From IMG/VR virus record IMGVR_UViG_3300021379_001151, positions 1 through 28,180 of that record: a stretch of 28,180 bases of DNA; one strand, given 5' to 3'. Below are positions 1 through 10,000 of the stretch, in pieces. The stretch is from a virus. How positions within the stretch are numbered: position 1 is the first letter of the stretch; the number at the start of each line of letters is the position of its first letter. A model generated the notes under the pieces. That model was not told where the DNA came from. It worked only from the letters and a program-made list of their open reading frames with translations, and searched no databases. Both the position numbers and the translations under genes were made by a program.

Positions 1-2
1 CA

Positions 3-1019
3 ATACTAGAAATTGACAGGGTTTACAGAAGCGAGGCTGAAATTCTTTCTGCATTAGATATAAGAAATCAGCAAGCAGAAAAAGCTATTCCTTTAATTCT
101 AAGCATTTATTATAGCAGCGATTTACGGCTCGTGAGTAGAACTGAAAAAGAATTTGAAAGAAAAACGGAAAGTACGTCTATAACGGTCAGAGAAGTTAAT
201 AAAACGACGAATACAGCAAACCTACGCAGAAGAGTTGTACCAATCAACATTACGATAGAAAACACTAAAGAATATGCACTTCAGAGCACAACAGATGAAG
301 GGCAAAGAATTATTTCAGAACTATCTGAAGCCGGTTTTCACCCTATTAGGTTGAAGCAAGAAGCGTTTAAATTAGTATTCATAAGAGCTGAAAAGAGAAA
401 ATCAACAGTTTTAGATGTAAGCCGAGTTAGAAGTCCTATTGCTGAAAATACACCCGATGATGCTGATCCCAATAATGACTATCGGACAGAAAAGAAAAGT
501 CAAATCAAGACAGTCGAGGGTGCTGCTCAACCTGGCGATGCTGGCAGACTTTTAACATTACAAATGCCCTACGCTCCTGACGATACTTTCAAAAAGGTAG
601 GTTCAGGCGAAAATGTTAGTTATAGTGTAACTAAATCAAGAGCGCCTTCTATTGCCAAGCAGTTTGGAAAGACACAACTTAAGCTTTTGCGCGGGGAGAG
701 GGAAGGCGTTACTTTATTTGGTGATCCTAGGGCATTTCCGACCAGGCCAGGCAGTCAAGTTGCTATCAATTTAAATGGTATTATCGCATCTTTTATTACC
801 TCTGGAGTTCAAATAACAATGAATGATAGAGGTATAATTGGTAGCCTTGATTGTATTTATAATTCAATCATTGGCTTTTCTAATGATCCAGCGAATCCTT
901 TGGAAGGTCAAGTTCCATGGATAACAATTCCTGACGGAGTAACTCTGCCAAATGCACCAGCGATTGGTACTTTTACTCCCAATATCATTGGGAGTATTGA
1001 GGACGTAAACGCTCCGTAA
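3..1019 (+). CDS. Virion-associated structural protein, 5'-partial
   Basis: The reading frame is open from the left edge of the window (first complete codon at position 3), so the GTG at 132 is probably internal and the true start lies upstream. The 43 codons before that GTG encode a normal-looking helical stretch. The visible 338 residues are charged and Thr/Ser rich, with an Asp/Asn-rich linker after about residue 150 and a beta-rich C-terminal half (TRPGSQVAINLNG, then ITMNDRGIIGSLDCIYNSI). The C-terminal part loosely recalls tail hub or baseplate proteins, but I cannot name a family. It ends one base before the giant adhesin gene, so the two are surely co-transcribed. A role at the tail tip or in fibre attachment is inferred from this position only. 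Confidence 0.75.
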   Translation: MLEIDRVYRSEAEILSALDIRNQQAEKAIPLILSIYYSSDLRLVSRTEKEFERKTESTSITVREVNKTTNTANLRRRVVPINITIENTKEYALQSTTDEGQRIISELSEAGFHPIRLKQEAFKLVFIRAEKRKSTVLDVSRVRSPIAENTPDDADPNNDYRTEKKSQIKTVEGAAQPGDAGRLLTLQMPYAPDDTFKKVGSGENVSYSVTKSRAPSIAKQFGKTQLKLLRGEREGVTLFGDPRAFPTRPGSQVAINLNGIIASFITSGVQITMNDRGIIGSLDCIYNSIIGFSNDPANPLEGQVPWITIPDGVTLPNAPAIGTFTPNIIGSIEDVNAP

Positions 1020-1020
1020 G

Positions 1021-4000
1021 ATGTCAAATGTACAGGATAAACTGAATACTGCTTTTCCCGGTGCGGTTGCGGGAGATGCTGTTTTAGACCAAGCTTCTGG
1101 TTATTACTGGCAGTACGATGGATCTATTTGGGTACAGAAAATACAGGGGTTAGATTGGGAAATACTTGAAATAGGTGAAAGTATTGAGCCATATGAATAC
1201 ATAGATGTGATTCCTCTTGGGATTTCAATAGGATATAGTTTATTTGCCAACGATTGGGATAGAAACCTAGCACTTACCACAGAAATTAATTTTGGTGTGT
1301 TTATCGGTGGAAACGTAATAATACCAACCATCGTAGACCTTGGTCCTAGTGCTCAACAAAGTTTAGTAACTGTATTTACGATACCGCCAGTAATTGCTAC
1401 TGGCATCGCCGTAAAAGTATTAGATACACCTGAAATTGAAATTGTAGCTTTTGAGCCATTAGTAGAAGGTGGCTCTGATAAAGTTTTAGAGCTGATTGAA
1501 CAAGAAATTGTTATAGACCTAGTAGCCCAAGAACCTAGTATTACGGTTCCTGCAACTACTGTCAATGCTGATTTTAAGACCATAAATATAAATGAACAAG
1601 AGCCATTTATTCTTGCTATTAATGATCCTTTTTATAATGACGTGAATTTTATTCTCGGTGACGGAGGGGAGCTTTTAAATACTGATTTACCGAAAGGGCG
1701 AGTTTATTTAGATGGTAGCGAAAACTTATACAAAGTATATCAATTAAATTATATTGATGAATTTTGTAATTTTGTTGATGGTAAGGAGTACTTCACAAAC
1801 CATCGCCCCCTTGGTCTGGCTGATGAAACAACTGTCTTCAAAAATGTTGATGTTACCGATCCGGAGAGTTACCAAATTGAAGAGCCAGGTTCGGATTGGG
1901 ATTTCGTAAGTCGTGAAATAACTGTATTCGAAGAAGCTCTTGACCTTGATTTTAATGAATATGTTGGCGGCGAACTTGGCGTAAGATATAATTCAAGCGT
2001 GAAAAATCATGGCAATGGCTCCTACTCTTTTGCAGGTAAAAGTACTTGGCTTGAGTGGATTGCAAATGATGCAGATAAATACGGCTCAGGCGATTTTACT
2101 CTTGAATGGTGGCAGTTCTTGCTTCCTGATGAGGTAAATAGAAGTGGAGCTGGATACAGTCATGGAGTCACTTATGAAAATCACATAACATTTACTCAAA
2201 ATGCTGCCGTAACTAGTAATCATAACAAGAGGTTTGATTGGTATCATCCTTATGGAATTGGCTTCGACGTTAGAGAAGACTTTCATTATGGTAGAAACGA
2301 TCCAAGGTACGGTTACAGGGCGTTTGGACGTAGCCAGAACTTCTTAGCAGAGCCTGGTAGCGATACTATTAGATTGTCTTACTCAACTGACGCTAAATAT
2401 ATACCAGATTACAATTTAAACCTTATCCCAGGAAATACCCTCGATTTCTTTGTTGATGGTATTCCTGTAACCGCAACAGTTTCAGCTTATACGCAGTTAG
2501 ATACACAACCCTGGGGAGTCGAAACCCGATTAAGTGATGAAGAAGTCACTGTTGAAGGAGACTGGACAACGACATTAATTTCTTTTTCTGATTACACATT
2601 TCCTTCAAATTATGCTGTTCACGAAATTAGATTTTCGCTGCAACAGAACGGATTCTCAGCAATTTCTTTAGCTGAAGACGAAAGGTATAAAGAACGTCAT
2701 GTATGTAATTTAGCTAAATTCAATAATAATAAGCTTTTCTTGAACAGAAAAGGAAACAATGAACAAACAGTAACAATAAACGGCGACTCGTTTTACGAGT
2801 ATGTTTCATTTGTTCTATTGCATAATCAATTTACTGGTAATTATAGCAATCAGCCTGCGGGTACTAGATACTATGAATATAGCCCATTTTCAGAAACACT
2901 TGGAACCGACTCATATACACTTAATAATGAAGACGCCTCAGGGTTACAGCCATATGGAAAAAATGGAAACGCCTACGATCCATCTGGTTACTTTGATATA
3001 AGAGCTTATTCTCCTGTAGCTTCAACTACTGTTGGTACTGATGAATATTCGACGACAGTACATAAGATTTACAAATTCCCCTCCGGAACAGATGCCGCTG
3101 CTACTAATCAAGATGATTTCTTACAGGACTTTAGTAATAATGATTATCTTTACTGGTCTCAGGATTTAGTTAACTGGAAACTCGCAAAAATTTCAAACAC
3201 TACAGCAATAGACAGTACTACAGTTACTTTCAACCTGACAAATGGCTGGGCTCTTGATTCAAGTACAGATAAAACTCTGTATGTCAGGAGATTTTATGCA
3301 ACAGGTAGTAGCAGTATAAATCTTTCCCAAGGAAGCTCTGCTTATAAGGGTAGCCCATTAATTGATACTAGAAATTTCCCAAATGAAGTTGATGCAGAAT
3401 TAGTAAAACAGATTGCTCCTAAAGTTTTCTTTGAAGATTTTTGCGTAGAATTTTACGTTCATCCTTTGCCTATGGTTTATGATGATGGAAGTACCAATGA
3501 ACCACATAGGGCTGTAAGGCTAGACAGCGCCCCTACTTATTTTAGTAATGATTACCTAGCCCGTAGGAGGGGAACGCCCGAAGTATTCTTTCAATTCGAT
3601 TCTTATCCATTCAGAGAAGAGTGGACTAGTGGACTATTTGGTGAACCATACGCAAATTTTGCATGGATTAGATGCGAAGGGTCTTATGAGGCCACTACTA
3701 ACAGCAAAGGATTGACAGAAGTTAATTATAGTATTGCTTTAACAATATGGGACCCAGATTTAGATCTAGACAGCACCACCTCTCAACCGAATGACGATGC
3801 CTACTGGATCACAAGAGCAAGAGTTGTTGCTTACGAGGGGGCTAGTTACGAAATATCTGATACAAATCCTGTTCAAATACAGCCAGAAGATGATAGATGG
3901 TTCCATATCGCTGTTACATGTGAAGGAAATATTTTCACAATATATGTCAATGGTGTGCCAAAAGCACATCTCAATCCTTTTAGTAATCAAGATCAGCCAG

Positions 4001-7000
4001 AATATCAAGATGAATTAGATCAGATTTTTTCGGGTTATAATAAACAGGAAGTGTTCCGGTCGATAAGGCTTTGGGATGGCTCGACAAATGGTCAAGATCC
4101 TAACTCAGATACTGGTCATAATGTTGAACATATGGCTATTTTCCCTTCTACTTATACTTATCCAGAGATAGATAGATTTGGCAAAGAGGAGTGGACTGAA
4201 AATTTCCTTAATGCTTCTCCTATAGAAGGATATCGCATAACTAAAGGTCATTCAAGATATGGATCTACTCAAACATTGACTAATTTCTACGAACTTGCAA
4301 TTACGGACAATGACCCTGATGGTTTACAGAATCAAGTATTTACCCCACCTCCGTTGTTATCGGTTTATCGAGAAACTCATAATGATCCCCCGTACCTAGA
4401 AATTGACGTTCAAAATTCTGAAGGTGCCTCTCCATGGAAAGAAAAAACTTGGCAACATGTTGCTATAACCAGAACAGATCAAGTTTACAATATCTACGTT
4501 GATGGAGAGCAAGTTGGTACAGATTCTTCTGAGTTTGATGAGTTCGAGTTTGCTGCAACTCCAACTTCAGCACCTATCGAAAATAGCTGGCTAGTTTTTG
4601 CTGATCGTGTTGAGATTTCAATTCTTGATATAAACAGTACTGATCTAACTTCTAATTTTGCGAAATTTAAAAATAGATTCCTAGCAGAAACACTAGATTT
4701 TTACGTTGATGACGTATTTGTCGTTAGCGGTGTAGTTGATAGTTTCACCTCTGATCTTGTCAAGGGTACATTAACTACTGTTGGCAATACTGCAGAAGCT
4801 GCTCTTTTACTTGAGACTGGAGTCCTAAAAATAGTAAGTCCTGGGTTCAAACAACCTTTGAATAGTATAGGGGCTTCGTGGTATAACTTTGATGGATGGA
4901 GAGATTTTAGAACCTCTACATTTAACGGATTTATAAACAACTTAAGATCAACAAAGGCTTCTAGGTATGGTAATGGTGCTACAATTTCACCAGACCAGTT
5001 GTTTGACGGTGCAACTAGAATTCCTGATAGTGAAGATACAAATACACTAGTACCAGCTCTGTCTAATATACAATTACAGGTCAGTGGTCAAGTTGATGGA
5101 TCCGGTAATTTATTAGATATCAGTCAAAATAATCATACACTGACGGCAAGAGATTCTTCTTCGAACATACCAGGAACTATTAACAGGTGGAGCGCTTGTA
5201 CTGGCCATACGACAAGGTCTGCCGGTTACGACGGAAATGAAACAGGGTCGGTTGATTTTGATTACACAGCACATTTGGGAATTATCGATCCTGGGGCCAC
5301 TGAATCCCTTGGACGATGGGCTTTTTATGATGTCCACTCTGTTGGGTTTGACACGCCAAGATCTCCCGATAGTTACTATGTTATCTTAAATTTAGAGATT
5401 CGTTCTGATACTGACGGTCCCTTCTCTAGCGTAATATCCAATCCTCTAATCGAAAGCTTAGATTTCGATAAACCGGGGTGTATTTGGGTTAAATTCGAAC
5501 AAGCTCCTAATACTTGGATACGTTTCGATTATACAAAAATTGAAAAATCTTCTAAATTTAGGTACTACCGGACTCCTTCACCTAATTACGTTGTTACCTC
5601 AGTCAGCGAAGATCCATATGTAACTTACAGTTTCTGGGAGAAGATTGATGGTGAACATAATTACGACAGGTGGCGTAATGCCGTATACGATGAGACCGGG
5701 GTTTGGGAAGAATTTCCAAATACAGATAGTTACATAGATGTAACTTTAACAAATCCAATTACTACGCCAGCATCTGGGTCTATCACTCCTATTACTCTCA
5801 CCAATCATCCTCAGGGCACTGTTCCAGCCTTAAAGATTGAGCCTGGGCATTGGCTGGAGATTCAAAGCCCCGTAGCGGATCTAATTTTTAATGAAGAGCC
5901 CTTTACTATCGAGTATTGGATTTACGTTGACCAGCATCCAGAAGCAATAACTCCAGGGAATGCTGGATTTTTCCCAATGGATGTTACGGCAAATCCAGAA
6001 CTTGCTCCTAGGCTTTATGTTGACTGGGATGAGCCTTCAAACGCTAGATATTGCGGCAGTGCTCTGGGCAGATGGGACGCAAAAAATGAAATATCAACAG
6101 ATCAAAACCCTCTTGCTCCAACATACTACGACGGATTTGAGCGTGAAGATGCTTTAGATATGATGGCATATTGGGGGCCTGTCAAAGGGCGCTCATTTAC
6201 TATTTCTGATGTTTTTGCAACCTTTGGTAGTAACATTAAACGTAAGCAATGGTATCACATTGCTTACACAAGAGACACGAATGGCGAAATAAGATTATTC
6301 GTTAATGGTAAGATTACGGGTGATCCTCATTTCAGTGCGTCTTACGTTGAAAAGCAGACAGATACCGTTAATAGTAGAAAATTAAATGGGATCAAGAATT
6401 TCACTCAACCTTTAAATACCATCAATACTGCTTGGCTTAATAACGTCAACCCAAATGAACTTAGGGGACTTGATGGTTATATTTCTGACTTAGTTGTAGT
6501 TAAAGGTGAAGCAATCTATGTAGAAGATTTTGAAGTTCCAAGCGCTCCTTCTTACGAAAGAAATCGTCCTAACGAAGGCGTAATGGTTACCAGTAACAAC
6601 GTTCCAACTTATAAGATTGAAGCTCAAGTTCCTGGCATAGGAGAACCGCCTGGATCAGGGCCAGTTTTCACTGATCCGGGTGTAACAATTATTACTCAGC
6701 AACTTTATTCTAGTGGCACAACTTTTACTTTAACGTTAAATCCAAGCCAGAGATATACAAACTCATTAAGTCAACCTGAATTTAATATACTCCTTTATGC
6801 TAGTACTGGCGACGGTATAGCTTTTACAGGACCACAAGTTACAGACGGTGCTGGTAACAACATTGGAACATGGACGGAAATTGGCAGTGGTTCAGTCACC
6901 GTTAATGTGTGGCAATACAAAGGCGACATCATTCCAGACGGCAGCGGCAATTACACGCTAAACTGGGATGCTGGAGACGTAGGTTTGGTCCCAATTAACT

Positions 7001-10000
7001 GGGGTCTTCATAGAGGTACAGAATTCGACTGGGATACAAGAAGTAAACCTCCTGGTGGTTTTTACGATGGTGTTAATGCATCATCTTGGGCTACTCTAGC
7101 CAGTGGTGAATTTCTTACCACTGATAATTTTGGCGGAACAGGCCCGAGGGTTAGGACATGCCCTACACCAGCGCAAGCTCCATGGCAGGAATATTTCGGT
7201 CCAGAGGAGCAAACAACCAACATCATGGCAGTGGACCTTGCTTTAGATGCTGACTGTTTTCAAGTTAATGGTGTAGACCTTCCACTAGCAAATCCCGCTG
7301 GCGGGTCTTATCGGCTTACAAGATTTAACATGTCTGAAGAGCCTATGAGTACTAACGTCCCTGATGTTAATCGTGCTACAAATATCACTTGCTACTATGG
7401 TTACCAACGCCCTTGGACTGTTGTTGAAGCCAACCAAAGTTCTGGCGGAACTCAGGATGCGTTTCAGTACGACATGAAAAATGGCTCTCGCTGTTTTTCA
7501 TTCTCTAATAATGGCGACTTTTCTACAAACCAAAACTATGTTCATCCTACCTTTGGCCCTTGGCCAATGGATGCGCTATCGAATTTCCATCTTAAGGCAC
7601 AATGGCAAGGATTCCCGTTTGACTCAATTGGATTGCATAAATGGAATTGGGCAGAAATAAATGGTAATGGTAACGTTGATTTCCATGGAACGACAGTCCC
7701 TTCAAACCAGGATCACATTTGGTATGTAAACTGGAGTATTCCAAAAATTGTTCAAGCTGATTTACCAGATGGTGGTGGATTGGCTGGGAACGCTGGAAAA
7801 CCTTCTAGTGGCAGACCATTTACCAGTATTAGAGATTGGGCGGATACTGATTTAGATAGTTATTTCTCAAATACTCCGCTCGTTGAGGACACAGTAGGCC
7901 TTCAGCAATTTGTCTCAAGCGGAAGAGCTTGGAGAAGTGTTGACTGGTATTCGGACCCCTGGCCAAGAGCGGCTACGATAGGCTACGGCATACCTCCAAA
8001 CACTGCAGCTTCAGCGGCAGTGGGAGCAGAATTTGATAACTATCAATATTGGCATCGCGTTACGGTCTCATTCACAAAAACTTACGCTGTCGACGGACAT
8101 GTTACGGGATCAACAGGAGACGGAAGTAACTGCATAGCAGAAGATTATACTGGTGTAGTTAATTTCTTTAAAGACTGCGCTTCTTACGGCGGCGATCCAC
8201 CTGCTATTTTTGGAATCGGCAGGAACGATTGCAGTTTGAGAGTTGCTTGCGACGGGGCTTATATAAGCAGAGGGATCAACAATCCCCTGCCTCAACAAAT
8301 TGAAGTTTTTGATTTTAATAATTATAGAACTTCGTCATCTCCTTTTGATTGTAACTGGTTAGCTCCTGACGATGGAAATATTAGAACTGAAAGCTTCTGG
8401 ATTCATCCTTATACAATTGAGCTGCAAGATTACGGGACAATATCTGACCAGGATCAAAAACGCAGTCCTTGTTTTTCATTTATATCTGATGGCGGCGGCG
8501 GCAGTTCAGCGCGTCGGTCCGGCGTTGGTATAACGGCAGCAACATATCAGATCTCGCCTAAAATTAAATTCTGGGGCATGATGTTACACAATGGTGACAT
8601 CACGGCAGGAGGCAGTAATACAAATGTAATCACTGACAAGAATGGGAATTCGCTTCCTGCTACCGGCTACAGGTCAATGTCCTATTTGGACAGCGATTTG
8701 GCGGAAGCCGTCACGGATGGATTTATTGTAACTGGCACAAATACAACAGGCACATTTAGCTTAAGCTCTACGCTTGACTCCGCTGGTATTTATGACTGTC
8801 TTACTGGGCCTAATCCCTGCTACGACAACTTCTCGTACTGGGATGCTCCCTTTAGGCCAAGAGGGAATGCAGTCGATCCTGGTACAAATGCAGCCAGCAC
8901 CTACAACCCAAGAGCTGGTGACATTTGCCGCTTGAGGATTAAGGCAAATCAGGGTATCTATAGCGGTGGAGCTTCTGTGCAAGGCTCTGGCGCAACCTTG
9001 AGGATCAGCAAGATTGGTTACATGGATAAAGATACTGGTGCAGTAACTTACCAATCTCTTAATACTACGGATTCTCCATCATGGACACCGAATGGCAGCG
9101 TAGAAGAGGTTGATTTCTTGTTCTCCGCTTTAGGTACGAGTGTATTCAACAGTTCAATGTGGGGTCAGATCGGCCTATTTGAACTTGAATATAGTGGAAG
9201 TGCAACAAATGGAGTCATCATTGAAGCCGCAAGCATGGAATATGTCAACGATTCTTATACTTCTCGTGGCACCGCCACAGCGGCAGATATAAATGTAACT
9301 TGCTTTACCTTTAACTCAGAATTAATCGATACGGATCAAATTATATCTGAAGGAATAAGTAGCACCCTCTCTACTACTACACCAACAACAATTAGTGCTA
9401 AATCAGGAGTGCAAACCAACTGGGTAGTTAATGAAGTTGGGACCAATCAAACAACTGCAGTTATCCCGGCACCTGCGGGTGATAATACCCAAGAGTTCTT
9501 CTTATCATTTGTAGCTCATCCTGGGACTTTAGATGATCCGGCTATGGGAAGTATCGCTACTCCTCAAGAGCTACAGGAAACTATCCTTGCCCCATTCGGA
9601 AAAACTGGTATTTTGCTGGCGGACAGAGACAGTGAAGTCGTCATGCAATTTGCTTATGGATACAGGGATTCAGTGAATCCAGTCTTAAGCCAAGCGATAT
9701 CTCTGCCTTCAGCAAAACCATATCTTTCGAGCACTATTAGCTACAACTATTTAAATACTTCAGAAAATGTTTATTTTGCCACTTGGTTTGACTTAATGGT
9801 TGCCGAGGATATGTTCCATCCAGACTTGGTCGATGATCCACAGTGGAGATTTTATTTAAGCCAAGCATATGATGCAGCATGTAACGTAAGTGGTACTTCT
9901 AGAATAGCTTACTACGCCGGATTAAAAACACCCTATGGCAACCGTTTAATGAACGGTCAAATGAAGGATAGCTTCCTAATTAAAAATTATCGCTGGACTG

